Source: Candidatus Poribacteria bacterium (GTDB taxonomy: Bacteria; Poribacteria; WGA-4E; GCA-2687025). Taken from it: a stretch of 64,000 nt of DNA. The position numbers and the translations under genes were made by a program. The notes beneath the pieces were generated by a model. The model saw nothing but the letters and a program-made list of their open reading frames with translations. It had not been told where the DNA came from and did no database searches. Below are positions 7,626 to 16,249 of the stretch, piece after piece (the stretch's first letter is position 1; the number at the start of each line of letters is the position of its first letter). The stretch lies in contig JABGQA010000155.1 of NCBI GenBank assembly GCA_018644665.1, forward strand, positions 1 through 64,000. The letters are read 5' to 3'.

Positions 7626-8627
7626 ATGGTCATGGGCGACATGCTAGCGGTTGGGATGATCGGCTCCGGCGGCATTGCGCAGTCTCACATGCGCGCGATC
7701 GCCGGGCTGGAGAACGTCCGCGTCGCGGCGGTGATGGACGTCGACGAGGCGCGGGCGCAAGCCGCCTCTGACGAGCACGGTGCGCGCGCGTACACCTCTC
7801 TCGACGACATCCTGAGCGACACCGAGGTGGAAGCGGTCCACGTCTGCACGCCGCACAGCCTGCATGTGAGCCAAACCGTCGCGGCGGCGGAGGCAGGCAA
7901 GCACGTCCTCGTCGAGAAGCCGATGGCGCTGAACGTCGCCGACTGTGACCGCATGATCGCCGCGTGCGACGACGCGGGGAAGACGCTCATGGTGGGGCAA
8001 GTGCTGCGGCACTACCCGATCAACCGCGCGGTCAAGGCGATGATCGCTGAGGGGCGCATCGGGACGGTCGGCCACCTCATCAGGCGTAGGTATAGCTACT
8101 TCGACGCCGGCGCGCCGAACTCCGGCTACCCCGGGTGGTATCGGGATCTGGAAGTGGGTGGCATCTGCGTCCTCTACTGCTTTGGGCCGCACGAATACGA
8201 CATCCTGCCGTGGTATCTCGATTCGCCAGTGGTCGAGGTGTACGCGCGCGGCACCGACAGCACGACGCTCTACGAGGGTCAGAAGGACTCGTACACGACG
8301 ATGATGACGCACGCCAACGGGGCGGTGAGTGTGCTGTCGCAATCCGTCGTGTGTCACGCGGGCGCGGGCGATCAGTTCATCATGGGCAGCGAGGGTTCCA
8401 TGCGCTTCACCAACGGCGAACTCACCATCAACGGCGAAGCCGTCGAGGTCGAGGGATCCTCAAGTGAGGGGATGGGGCGTCAGATCCAGGAATTCGCGGA
8501 CTGCTGCCGTACGGGCGCGGCTCCCGACGCGAGCGGCCCCTCCGTGCGGCACTCCATGGCGGTCATCGAAGCTGCGCAGCACAGCGCCGAGCGCATGGAG
8601 CCGGTCCAGGTGGCGGAGTTCGGCTGA
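7626..8627 (+). CDS. Gfo/Idh/MocA family oxidoreductase
   Basis: A 333-residue NAD(P)-dependent dehydrogenase. The Rossmann loop is GMIGSGGIAQSH near residues 10-21. The family signature EKPMAL with the catalytic Lys follows at about residue 98. The C-terminal half begins with GQVLRHYPINR and holds the substrate sheet. These enzymes oxidise or reduce sugars, inositols or their acids. AAGGG precedes the ATG at 7626; a second ATG at 7632 is possible. It follows the enolase-superfamily gene closely and probably shares a transcript with it. It is one of four such oxidoreductases in the window (also 35790, 42935, 46210). Confidence 0.87.
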   Translation: MVMGDMLAVGMIGSGGIAQSHMRAIAGLENVRVAAVMDVDEARAQAASDEHGARAYTSLDDILSDTEVEAVHVCTPHSLHVSQTVAAAEAGKHVLVEKPMALNVADCDRMIAACDDAGKTLMVGQVLRHYPINRAVKAMIAEGRIGTVGHLIRRRYSYFDAGAPNSGYPGWYRDLEVGGICVLYCFGPHEYDILPWYLDSPVVEVYARGTDSTTLYEGQKDSYTTMMTHANGAVSVLSQSVVCHAGAGDQFIMGSEGSMRFTNGELTINGEAVEVEGSSSEGMGRQIQEFADCCRTGAAPDASGPSVRHSMAVIEAAQHSAERMEPVQVAEFG

Positions 8628-8655
8628 ACGCGCGGTAGCGCAGACGTCGACGGTA

Positions 8656-8775
8656 GGGGACAGGTCAAGGGGCTGCGCGCGGACCCGGCGCCCTGTGTCC
8701 CCGGCCTACGCCTCCGGCTCCCGAAACACGTGGTCCACGCCCCCGAGGGCTCGCCCTGCATGACAGGCTCAGGGC
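8656..8775. terminator. two inverted repeats between convergent genes
   Basis: GGGGACA (8656-8662) pairs with TGTCCCC (8696-8702), and GCCCTG (8753-8758) pairs with CAGGGC (8770-8775). They fill the gap between two genes that end towards each other, where terminators are expected. Neither has a T-tract, so this is tentative. Confidence 0.3.
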
Positions 8776-8799
8776 GTTCCCGGCGCGGGTCGTCTCGGG

Positions 8800-10599
8800 C
8801 TAGGCGGGTCTCGATGTATCCCGCCGACCAGTGTCTATATCGTGCCGCTCCATCTTGCGGTACAGAGACGACCGATGAAGATTCAGCATGCGCGCGGCCG
8901 CGACGATGTTGCCCTCAGCGAGCGCCAGCGCTCGTTGTATCGTTTGCCGCTCTGCGTCAGCCAGCGTGGCGATTCCTGCGCCGTCGGACTGGTGCGACGG
9001 AGCGACAGACAGCGCAGTCGCCGCGATCAGCGGCTGCGGGAGCGACTCCACGCCCAGCACTGATCCCTTCGTCAGGACGATCGCGCGCTGGATCACGTTG
9101 TGCAGTTCCCTTACGTTCCCCGGCCAGTCGTAATCCATCATCCGGGCGAGAGCATCGACGGATATCTCGTCTACGCCGCTTCCCAATTCCTGGCTGAACG
9201 TAGACAGGGCGTGCTGGGCGAGTAAGGGTATGTCGTCGCGCCGTTCTCGCAGAGGTGGCGTTGCGATGGGATATACCGCGATGCGGTAATACAGATCCTC
9301 GCGGAATTCTCCCGCCTCCACGGCTCCCCACAGATTCCTGTGCGTGGCGGAGATCACGCGGATGTCCACCGGGATTGGTGATGTGCCACCGATGCGACGT
9401 ATCTCCCGTTCCTGGATTGCGCGCAGGAGCTTCGCCTGGGCCACCATGCTCAGTTCACCGACCTCATCGAGGAACAGGGCGCCCCCGTCCGCCTGCTCAA
9501 ACGCGCCGATCCTGCGGTCGATCGCGTCCGTGAAAGCCCCGCGTTCGTGTCCGAAGAACTGACTCTCGATGAGCGTGTCCGGTATGGCGGCGCAGTTGAC
9601 GACCACGAACGGCCCGTCGCTGCGGCGAGAGTTGTAGTGTATTGCCCTGGCGACGAGTTCCTTGCCAGCTCCGCTCTCGCCACGTATGAGAACGGAGATG
9701 TCGTGGTCCAGCGCGCGCCGCATGAGATAGAACATCTCGCGCATCGCGCGACTGTTTCCGAGCAGGTCCGCGAAACCCGAGTCACCGGCGGCATCGGCGC
9801 GCAGGTGGAGGACCTCCTCCTTCATGCGCTCTATCTCCGCCTCCTTCGAGACATCGCGATAGACGACGATCCGTCCCAGACTGGCGCCTGCCCGATCGAT
9901 GACGGGCGAGCCGATGCGCTGGAGCAGCCTATGCCGCGGCTCGCGCATCTCGAGAATCTCCGTCGCCGTAGCGCCGCCGTCCGCGAACATCGCCGCGTCG
10001 CGACGCTCGAAGGCGTCGGGTTCCTGGAAGCTCGTCTTCATCCGTTCGCGTACCGACCCCGCGTCGACTCCCGTAGGCGAGTCCACGCCGCTTAGGTCGG
10101 CGTATTGCCTGTTCATGAAGACCAGGCGTTCCCGGTTGTCGAACATAGCGATGGCCTCGCCCGTGCAGTCGAGCACGGCTTCGAGCGCGTGCTCCTTCGC
10201 GGCGAGTTGCGTATAGACCATACGCACCTCCAGGAGATTCTCCACTCGCACGCCGAGTTCCCCTTGGTCGAGAGATCTGGACACGATGTCCTTGGCGGGT
10301 GACGCCAGGGCGCGCAACCTCTGGCGCCGATCTTCGCGGTCGACGAGCATTATCACCGGGAGGTAGGCCGACTCGACCTCGGCGAGTGCCTCCATCACTT
10401 CGAAGGCATCAGGCCGTGACAACTCAGCGTCGAGGACGATCAGACTTGGGCGCAACTCGCGATACTGCGCGAGCGTCTCGGCAGGATCGGCGACACCGTG
10501 GAGATCCTGGTAGCCGCGTGCGCTCAGCGTGGCAATCACGTCGGCCAGGACGCTCTCGTCGGCGCTGACGACGAGGATTCTTCCGTGTCGCGTGGTCAT
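8800..10599 (-). CDS. sigma-54-dependent activator (REC-PAS-AAA-Fis)
   Basis: A 599-residue enhancer-binding protein. Residues 1-120 are a receiver-like domain with D14/E15 and phospho-acceptor D57. The conserved Thr/Ser is V86 and the conserved Lys is R108, so phospho-switching may be altered. A PAS-like domain spans about 135-255. The AAA+ domain (about 275-515) has Walker A GESGAGKE (307-314), Walker B ALFLDE (374-379) and GAFTDA (354-359) where most family members have GAFTGA, the loop that contacts sigma-54. A Fis-type helix-turn-helix closes the protein (EGNIVAAARMLNLHRSSLYR). No histidine kinase is nearby. The divergent response regulator at 10924 has a -24/-12-like promoter and is an obvious candidate target. 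Confidence 0.92.
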   Translation of the reverse strand: MTTRHGRILVVSADESVLADVIATLSARGYQDLHGVADPAETLAQYRELRPSLIVLDAELSRPDAFEVMEALAEVESAYLPVIMLVDREDRRQRLRALASPAKDIVSRSLDQGELGVRVENLLEVRMVYTQLAAKEHALEAVLDCTGEAIAMFDNRERLVFMNRQYADLSGVDSPTGVDAGSVRERMKTSFQEPDAFERRDAAMFADGGATATEILEMREPRHRLLQRIGSPVIDRAGASLGRIVVYRDVSKEAEIERMKEEVLHLRADAAGDSGFADLLGNSRAMREMFYLMRRALDHDISVLIRGESGAGKELVARAIHYNSRRSDGPFVVVNCAAIPDTLIESQFFGHERGAFTDAIDRRIGAFEQADGGALFLDEVGELSMVAQAKLLRAIQEREIRRIGGTSPIPVDIRVISATHRNLWGAVEAGEFREDLYYRIAVYPIATPPLRERRDDIPLLAQHALSTFSQELGSGVDEISVDALARMMDYDWPGNVRELHNVIQRAIVLTKGSVLGVESLPQPLIAATALSVAPSHQSDGAGIATLADAERQTIQRALALAEGNIVAAARMLNLHRSSLYRKMERHDIDTGRRDTSRPA

Positions 10600-10760
10600 G
10601 CGGCCGCTCCGGAGCGATCGTCAGCGATGCGGAGCCAAGACCCTAGGCGAAAGCGGTCTGCCCGCAGGGCTCGTGGATCGGGGCCAGTATACATGCGGAT
10701 CCGTTTCCCGTCCTGAATCGTGTGCGAAACGGCTACATGTCGCTTCTTTGAACACTGCGC

Positions 10761-10791
10761 TACCGGCTGCGGCACCCCTGCCCCGGTACCG
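10761..10791. promoter_or_regulatory. candidate upstream activator site
   Basis: TACCGG (10761-10766) and CCGGTA (10783-10788) are perfect inverted repeats. Nested with them, CGGCACC (10770-10776) and GGTACCG (10785-10791) match at six of seven positions. They lie about 65-90 bp upstream of the -24 element, the usual distance for an enhancer-binding protein. Binding by the adjacent activator is inferred. Confidence 0.35.
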
Positions 10792-10850
10792 TTCGCCGTC
10801 AACGCCTGTATCCAGGCGCTCTGGCGCTTCGACCGCCCACGCGTCCGCTC

Positions 10851-10866
10851 TGGCACGTGTGCTGCA
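10851..10866 (+). promoter_or_regulatory. sigma-54-like -24/-12 promoter
   Basis: TGGCACGTGTGCTGCA matches the consensus TGGCAC-N5-TTGCA except for one C in place of T. GG (10852-10853) and GC (10864-10865) have the correct 12-bp phasing. The start of transcription would fall near 10877, leaving a leader of about 47 bases before the GTG at 10924. A sigma-70-like TACAAT at 10867-10872 is an alternative reading. Confidence 0.5.
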
Positions 10867-10923
10867 TACAATCTACTGCCGTGTCAGGCGTACGTGCGGC
10901 TGGATAACAGAGGGAGGACCACG

Positions 10924-11592
10924 GTGATTCGGATTCTCATCGCCGACGACCACGCGATTCTCCGCGCGTCGTTGAGAGCCTTGCTCGAAGTCGAGCGCGA
11001 CATGGACGTGATCGGGGAAGCTTCGGACGGGCCCGGCGCGATGTCCTCGGCGGCTAAGCTCCGGCCCGACATCCTTCTCCTGGATGTCGAGATGCCCAAG
11101 CTCTGTGGTCTGGATGCCATCCCAGGCATCCTCGAGGCATGCACCCAGACACGTGTCCTAGTGCTCACGATGCACACCGCGACAGTGTACGCCAGGCACG
11201 CGCTACAACTCGGCGCCTCTGGATACATGCTCAAAGACCGCGTCGCCGATGAGTTAAAGATCGGTATACGGCAAGTCCATGCGGGGCAGACGTATGTGGA
11301 CCCACAGGTCGTGGAAGCCCTCGTATCGGAAGAGCCAGCCTTGGTTGCTGGGGATAGCGGCGATCCGTCCGAACCAGGCCTCAGCGCGCGAGAACAGGAA
11401 GTGGTGGCTTTGGTTGCGCTTGGGCACACGAACAGGGAAGTCGCCGCGCAGCTAGCTGTCTCGGGCAAGACCGTGGAAACCCACCGCCGACGGATACGCG
11501 GCAAGCTGGGGTGCCACAGCCGCGCGGAGATCGTCCGCTACGCGATCGCGAACGGGATGCTGTTCAATCCAGCGCAAGATGCAGGCGCCTGA
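10924..11592 (+). CDS. NarL/LuxR-type response regulator
   Basis: A 222-residue two-component regulator. The receiver domain is complete: D8/D9, phospho-acceptor D54 (LLLDVEMP), T82 (LTMH) and K104 (LKDR). The C-terminal LuxR helix-turn-helix reads LSAREQEVVALVALGHTNRE then SGKTVETHRRRIRGKLG. The GTG at 10924 is chosen because GGGAGGA sits six bases before it and the receiver begins at once (IRILIADDH). The frame stays open further upstream, but that would run through the promoter. No partner kinase is present, so it is an orphan here. A sigma-54 activator is encoded divergently. Confidence 0.9.
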   Translation: MIRILIADDHAILRASLRALLEVERDMDVIGEASDGPGAMSSAAKLRPDILLLDVEMPKLCGLDAIPGILEACTQTRVLVLTMHTATVYARHALQLGASGYMLKDRVADELKIGIRQVHAGQTYVDPQVVEALVSEEPALVAGDSGDPSEPGLSAREQEVVALVALGHTNREVAAQLAVSGKTVETHRRRIRGKLGCHSRAEIVRYAIANGMLFNPAQDAGA

Positions 11593-11730
11593 CACAGGAC
11601 CGTCTGCCCGTGTGCTCCGAGAGTGGATGCCGAGGCCTCGATCCCGCGCCATCCGGGAGGCGGAACCGGCCAGGGCGTACGCGCTTTCCCGGCGGCCTTG
11701 GTCGACCTATCCCGAGTGAACGCGGCCTTC

Positions 11731-12708
11731 TCAAGCTTCGAGCGTCATAGCGACGAGCACGAATTGCGACCCTCGGCTCTCGACTGCCTCGATGACCTTC
11801 ACGGGACTCGGGACGGCCACCCGCTCGTAGTTGACGGCGGCGTGTGGATGGTCGGGCCGTGTGTTCTCGAAGGCGAACGCGACATCTCCCTGCGCGCGTG
11901 TCCATTCATGTAGCGGCACGCTGACGGCATCTGTCGAGCCATCGCCATACCGAAGCAGGAGATCGGCCGGGCGGCGTGGGTTGTTGAATCCCATGAGCAG
12001 GAGATGTAGGGCCTTCGCCGGGCGCCCCAGGCCGTTGAGCCGGAACGTGTTGGCGCCATCCGACGGTGACGCCAGGATGTCGTCCCCCTCCAACCCGACG
12101 ACGAACGGCACGCCCCCGTGTTCGACCTGCGTCGTGCTGAACCATGTGGCGAAGCTCGCGCCATCGCCGCCTATCTGCGTATCGCCGTGTGGGCGCGTAC
12201 AGGCGCCGGACAGGTCGACGGCCTCAAATCGGGGGTCTGATGTCGCGCACAGCGTGACGTCCGCCTGCGTCTCAGGCTCCCAGAAGAGGTCGTCGTCGCT
12301 TACGTCGGCGCCTCCGCCGACAGTCTGCTCGAACTCGAATCGGAACTTCGTCCCTGGATCGAAGCGCATCTCCCCGGTGGACGCCCTGAAGACGATCCGA
12401 ATGGGCTTGCCATAGAAGACGCTGGGATCGCCGCCCGCGAACCCGGGCATGAAGTCCGACCGGATGCTCGTCCCCGGGTCGTGGCCGATAGCGCCGTACG
12501 TGAAGTGCTCGGATCCGTCCGGTTCCAGCACCACGTAGGAGGCTATCTCCGCTCCGTCGGCTAGGCGGGGCATGGTCCAGTAGAACGTCCAGCGGTCGAA
12601 GCCCGAAGGGGCGGGTCCATCGGTGGCGAAGGTGATCTCCTGCCCTCCGCTCGAAACGCTGGCGCATGCGGCGCGGGCGATCGCGAGACCGTTGCCGATG
12701 TGGCTCAT
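11731..12708 (-). CDS. hypothetical beta-rich protein
   Basis: A 325-residue protein that I do not recognise. There is no signal peptide or membrane segment. The N-terminal part (residues 1-150) has alternating strands and Asp/Gly turns (FDRWTFYWTMPRLADGAEI). The C-terminal part (about 190-320) looks like a carbohydrate-binding beta sandwich, with ALHLLLMGFNNPRRP and DLLLRYGDGSTDAVSVPL, the sort of module found next to glycan enzymes. GGGAG precedes the ATG at 12708. It converges with the LuxR gene. Function unknown. Confidence 0.6.
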   Translation of the reverse strand: MSHIGNGLAIARAACASVSSGGQEITFATDGPAPSGFDRWTFYWTMPRLADGAEIASYVVLEPDGSEHFTYGAIGHDPGTSIRSDFMPGFAGGDPSVFYGKPIRIVFRASTGEMRFDPGTKFRFEFEQTVGGGADVSDDDLFWEPETQADVTLCATSDPRFEAVDLSGACTRPHGDTQIGGDGASFATWFSTTQVEHGGVPFVVGLEGDDILASPSDGANTFRLNGLGRPAKALHLLLMGFNNPRRPADLLLRYGDGSTDAVSVPLHEWTRAQGDVAFAFENTRPDHPHAAVNYERVAVPSPVKVIEAVESRGSQFVLVAMTLEA

Positions 12709-13035
12709 GTCGGACTCCCGTGTCGGAGATTCAGTGTAAGGCAGGAATAGCCGACGGTCGCGAGTCGCGCCAGCTACGACGGGCGAGCGGCCACGCGCAG
12801 CGCTCTCGGCATGGGCACGAGACTATGGCGCACCGCCGCGGCGCGTCAGTGACGCTGGTGTCGGCAAGTCTTGGTTCGCCGCCGACGGCGCATGCCCGCG
12901 CGTCCACTCGGCGCTGTCGGGTAGGCTCCGCGACTCCGAGCCACCACCGACGGCCAACTACGCCCTCATCGTGCAGACGCACCGAACCTGCGGACGCGAG
13001 GCTGCTCTATAGTCATGTAGGCGGGAAGGAAGGCG
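12709..13035. other. intergenic region, about 325 bp
   Basis: Nothing convincing is encoded between the beta-rich protein and the sigma-factor relic. Open frames here lack recognisable features. An in-frame TAG at 13018-13020 closes the upstream side of the sigma-factor reading frame. Confidence 0.5.
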
Positions 13036-13558
13036 ATAGACGATCGGCTCATACGCGCGGTCGAGCGCGCGCAGGCGGGCGACGAGGCGGCCATGTCGCA
13101 CTTGGTCGCCGAGTATGGCTCGGCGATGCGGCGGATAGCGCACAAAGTCCTCCACGACCGCGAGGACGCTCACGACGCTGTGCAGGAAGCCTGGATGTTC
13201 GTCATACGGCGTGTGTCCACGCTCCGCGATCCCGCGCGTTTCCCGGCGTGGCTGTACGCCGTCGTCGTCCGATGCGCGACGCGCAGGCGGCACGCCGGCG
13301 CATCGTACTGCAAGGCGATGATGCGGCTGGTGGCCACGACGCCACGCGGCTCCGATGTGGAGGAAACCGATGTTGACGAGCCGCTGCCCGTAGCCTCGGC
13401 GTTGCAGGTCCTCACGCAGAAGGAAAGCCTCGTCTTCGGTCTCCACTACTTCGCCGGGGTCGCGGTAAAGGACATCGCCAGCTTTCTCGGCGTGCCGACC
13501 GGCACAGTCAAGAGCCGACTCCATCGAGCGAGACACTCTCCGAAGGGAACTGACCAGG
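13036..13558 (+). pseudogene. decayed ECF-type sigma factor
   Basis: The frame encodes a clear sigma-70 region 2 beginning DDRLIRAVERAQAGDEAAM (from 13039), then HDAVQEAWMFVIRR. Region 4 follows, ending IASFLGVPTGTVKSRLHRAR. No ATG, GTG or TTG lies in frame between the TAG at 13018-13020 and the ATG at 13093, which is already inside region 2; only an ATA at 13036 sits behind an AAGGA. After LHRAR the frame shifts, and the natural continuation TLRRELTRMR is found in the next frame, running straight into the gene relic at 13559. Loss of a start codon plus a frameshift point to a pseudogene, possibly once fused to the downstream domain. Use of ATA as a start cannot be excluded. Confidence 0.7.
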
Positions 13559-14180
13559 ATGAGAAACGGAGCCGAGACGCACGCGCCCCAAGAGTTTCGC
13601 AAGGTCGTCGCGGGAATGCAGGGCGAGATGCCGTGGAAGCCGATGTTTGAGGGGTCGCTGGATGGATGGAGGTGGAGGCGGATCGCGGCCGGTCGTGGGC
13701 GTGCCGGACGAGTGGAAGGTCGTCGGCGCGGCCGGCCTCGTCGGGGAGGAACGGGATGAAGGAGCCACACTGGCCTTCGGCTAAACGACCTGGCGCAATG
13801 TCGAGATGTCCGCAATCGTCAACGCGCTCGCCGGCGGAAACCGTGCAGTTCTTCATGCGGTTGGGCGACTGCGGGAAGGGCTGGTTCATGGTCGATCTGA
13901 TGCTGGGATGGCAGGTCGTAGCGGTCCACCGAGTCACCCGAGGTGACGACGGCTCCGTGGATCTGGCGACGCTGAGCGCCATGAACTACCCACTGAGCGC
14001 CAACGCGAATACGCGGTTAACATCGCGACGCTCGGGCAGTCCATCACCACCTACATCGACGGCGCGCTTGTCAACCAGGTCACGGGCGACACATACACTC
14101 ATGGACGCGTCGCGCTCAACGTCTGGCACTCGAAGTCGCTCTACCGAGACATGCGCTACCGCGTGCTGGACCACGCATGA
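13559..14180 (+). pseudogene. decayed DUF1080-like gene (paralogue of 14319-15017)
   Basis: Pieces of one protein are spread over the three forward frames. They are EMPWKPMFEGSLDGW, then VPDEWKVVGAAGLVG up to LAFG and an in-frame TAA near 13783. Then WFMVDLMLGWQVVAVHR in a second frame, and SITTYIDGALVNQVTGDTY to MRYRVLDHA in a third, ending at TGA 14178-14180. Each piece aligns collinearly with the intact protein downstream. At least three frameshifts and one stop are needed to rebuild it. The relic lacks the signal peptide seen in the intact copy and instead runs upstream in frame with the sigma-factor tail (TLRRELTRMRNGAE). Confidence 0.85.
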
Positions 14181-14318
14181 CGACGCCAGCGCGTCGCCGG
14201 TCGTCGGAAACTGCCAACACCGCCGACCGTATGGCATGCAAGGCGTCGCGCGGCCATCGCGTTGGGATGGCCGCGCGGCATCGGTCGCCGAACTACGGCC
14301 GGATGGAGGAGGGCAGCT

Positions 14319-15017
14319 ATGTTCTGGTTGCGAACTGTGTCACTAGGCGTGGTCCTGCTGTGCGCGGCGCCGTCGGCCGCTCTCGCGCATGACGAGGCCG
14401 ACACGCAGCCGCCTAAGGAGTCTCGCGCGGTAATCGCGGGTAACGTGGGCAGGATGCCCTGGAAACCCATGTTCGACGGCTCGTGGGCCGGATGGAGCCA
14501 ACGCGCGGCCGACGGAGCGTTCGAGCCGGTCGCCGAGGCGCCGGCAGGATGGACGATTGTCGGCGAAGACGGTCTCGTCGGGGATAACCGATCCGGCAGT
14601 ACGGCGGTGGCTTTCGGGGAGCCGTCGTGGCGCAATGTAGAGGTGTCGGCGCGCGTCACGCCTCAGGCGGGCGGCAACGCGGCGATCATGTTCCGCATAG
14701 ACGAAGGTGGCGACGGCTGGTACACATTCGACCTGATGCTGGGATGGCAGGTCGCCGCGATCTACAAGCTCGTCCGCAACGACGAAGGCAGGATGCAACT
14801 CACCAAGCTCAGCACGGTGAACTACGCATTTAGCCGCGATCGCGAGTACGACATCCAGATCGCGGCGCGCGACCATTCCATCACCACCTACATCGACGGG
14901 GAACTCGTCAACCAACTGACCGACGACACATGGTCGCGCGGTCGCGTCGCGCTCAGCATCTGGCACGCGAAGACTCAATACCGCGATCTCCGTTACCGGG
15001 TGCTCGACGAGGGCTGA
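14319..15017 (+). CDS. secreted DUF1080-like (concanavalin-type) protein
   Basis: A 232-residue protein with a clear signal peptide (about residues 1-25, ending PSAALA). It then has a 3-keto-disaccharide hydrolase/DUF1080-like jelly roll: MPWKPMFDGSWAGW, WRNVEVSARVTPQAGG, GWYTFDLMLGWQVAAIYK, SITTYIDGELVNQ and a final DLRYRVLDEG. Such domains bind or act on glycans. GGAGGAGGG lies just before the ATG. A decayed second copy lies immediately upstream (13559-14180), so this is the surviving member of a tandem duplication. Export is well supported; enzymatic activity is not established. Confidence 0.8.
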   Translation: MFWLRTVSLGVVLLCAAPSAALAHDEADTQPPKESRAVIAGNVGRMPWKPMFDGSWAGWSQRAADGAFEPVAEAPAGWTIVGEDGLVGDNRSGSTAVAFGEPSWRNVEVSARVTPQAGGNAAIMFRIDEGGDGWYTFDLMLGWQVAAIYKLVRNDEGRMQLTKLSTVNYAFSRDREYDIQIAARDHSITTYIDGELVNQLTDDTWSRGRVALSIWHAKTQYRDLRYRVLDEG

Positions 15018-15299
15018 TGCAGCGTCGAGTTCGCTCCACGATCCCCTGACGCGGCGCCCCGCTCCCCAATGTCCCTGCGATGGGTGATTGGGGCGATGCC
15101 TCGCCTCGAACGGCCCCGAAGGCTCTCCCAGCGGCTGCAACGACGATGCCGGCCGCTGGCGACGGGCGTGCTATCTCTTGTGTGGCGAGGCGCTCCAGCG
15201 CCTGCCAGCCTATGTGCGCGCCCGGCGCGCCGCCGCGTGCTGCCCTGCGCCGGGCCACCTATCCACGCAGCTAGCGCACGCCGCAATGGAAGGCGATCA

Positions 15300-15803
15300 A
15301 TGGAATTTTCCGAACTCATCGAGAAGCGCTACAGCGTCCGAGGCTACAAGCCAGACCCTGTGGAGGACGACAAACTCCAGCAGGTCCTGGAGGCCGCCCG
15401 CCTGGCGCCCACCGCCGCCAACCGGCAGCGCCTCCAACTGATCGTCATCCGCACCGAAGGCCGCGAGGACGAACTGAGGCGCATCTATCACGAGCCGTGG
15501 TTCACGCAGCCCCCGTTGGTGATCGCCGCCTGCCGGTATCCGATGGACCCGGCCCGCGAAACCAAGGACTACACGGACGTCGACGTGGGCATCGTCGTCG
15601 ATCACCTGATACTGCGCGCGACGGAACTCGGGCTCGGCACGTGCTGGATCGGGGCGTTCGACCCGGCCGCCGCGCGCGAGATCCTGGGCCTGCCCGACGA
15701 AGTCGAGCCGGTAGTCTTCACGACGCTGGGCTACCCGGACGCCGACCCGCGGACTAAGGCGCGCAAGCCGCTGTCGGATCTGGTGCGCTACGAACGTTGG
15801 TGA
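15300..15803 (+). CDS. nitroreductase family protein
   Basis: A 167-residue FMN-dependent oxidoreductase. The N-terminal RYSVRGYKPDPV with its Arg-Ser pair and the following APTAANRQ bind the FMN phosphate. GLGTCWIGAFD near residue 116 is the second family signature, and the protein ends with the typical GYPD segment. These enzymes reduce quinones, nitro compounds or flavins with NAD(P)H. The ATG at 15300 follows GGAAGG. An in-frame extension upstream has no signature. About 280 bp upstream are without a convincing gene. Substrate unknown. Confidence 0.87.
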   Translation: MEFSELIEKRYSVRGYKPDPVEDDKLQQVLEAARLAPTAANRQRLQLIVIRTEGREDELRRIYHEPWFTQPPLVIAACRYPMDPARETKDYTDVDVGIVVDHLILRATELGLGTCWIGAFDPAAAREILGLPDEVEPVVFTTLGYPDADPRTKARKPLSDLVRYERW

Positions 15804-15887
15804 GTGGTCCGTCGGGAGCCACGACGTCGTGCCCTGCCGGAGGGAATGGAAAGACCTGGCCGCAGCCGCGGGGAGTCAGCCGGAATC

Positions 15888-16232
15888 CTAGTCGTCCCGT
15901 TTCGGCTCCAGGATGACCATGTACGTGAGCATCTCATCGCCGGTGTTCTCGATGCCGTGGAAGACCCACGACGGCAGGAACGTGGCTGAGTCCTTGCCTA
16001 CCTGCGTGAACTCCTCGTCGATCTGCATCGTGCCGGAGCCCGACAGCACGTAGATGATCTCTTCCTCGACGTGCTTGTGCGGCGGGTGCGCGCGCTTGCC
16101 AGGACTGATCGACGACACGTGCATTTGCAGCTTCGTCGCGCCCATGTCGCGGTTCACGAACTGCTTGGCGAACCCGTCGGGGTCGTCCCCGCGAGGCCGC
16201 GTCGCGGCATCCTGCCAGTGGATGATCGGCAT
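15888..16232 (-). CDS. small cupin-domain protein
   Basis: A 114-residue single-domain cupin. The first motif is HPPHKHVEEEIIYVLSGSG, with two His and Glu as likely metal ligands, and the second is LPSWVFHGIENTG with the third His. Such proteins bind a metal and act as isomerases, dioxygenases or sensors. AGGGAGA lies before the ATG at 16232. It lies 17 bp downstream of the MoaD-MoaE gene on the same strand, so the two are probably co-transcribed. Function unknown. Confidence 0.85.
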   Translation of the reverse strand: MPIIHWQDAATRPRGDDPDGFAKQFVNRDMGATKLQMHVSSISPGKRAHPPHKHVEEEIIYVLSGSGTMQIDEEFTQVGKDSATFLPSWVFHGIENTGDEMLTYMVILEPKRDD

Positions 16233-16249
16233 GTGCGTCTCCCTTTCCG

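Larger units (their letters stand above)
10600..10923. other. divergent regulatory region, 324 bp
   Basis: This stretch separates the sigma-54 activator from the LuxR regulator and encodes nothing convincing. It holds a sigma-54-like promoter (10851-10866), nested inverted repeats (10761-10791) and a strong ribosome binding site GGGAGGA at 10912-10918. Confidence 0.6.

Noticed and set aside
13093-13650. A normal ECF sigma-factor gene starting at ATG 13093
   Set aside because: This start lies inside region 2, the part upstream is clearly coding but has no standard start codon, and the frame breaks after region 4. A pseudogene is the better reading.
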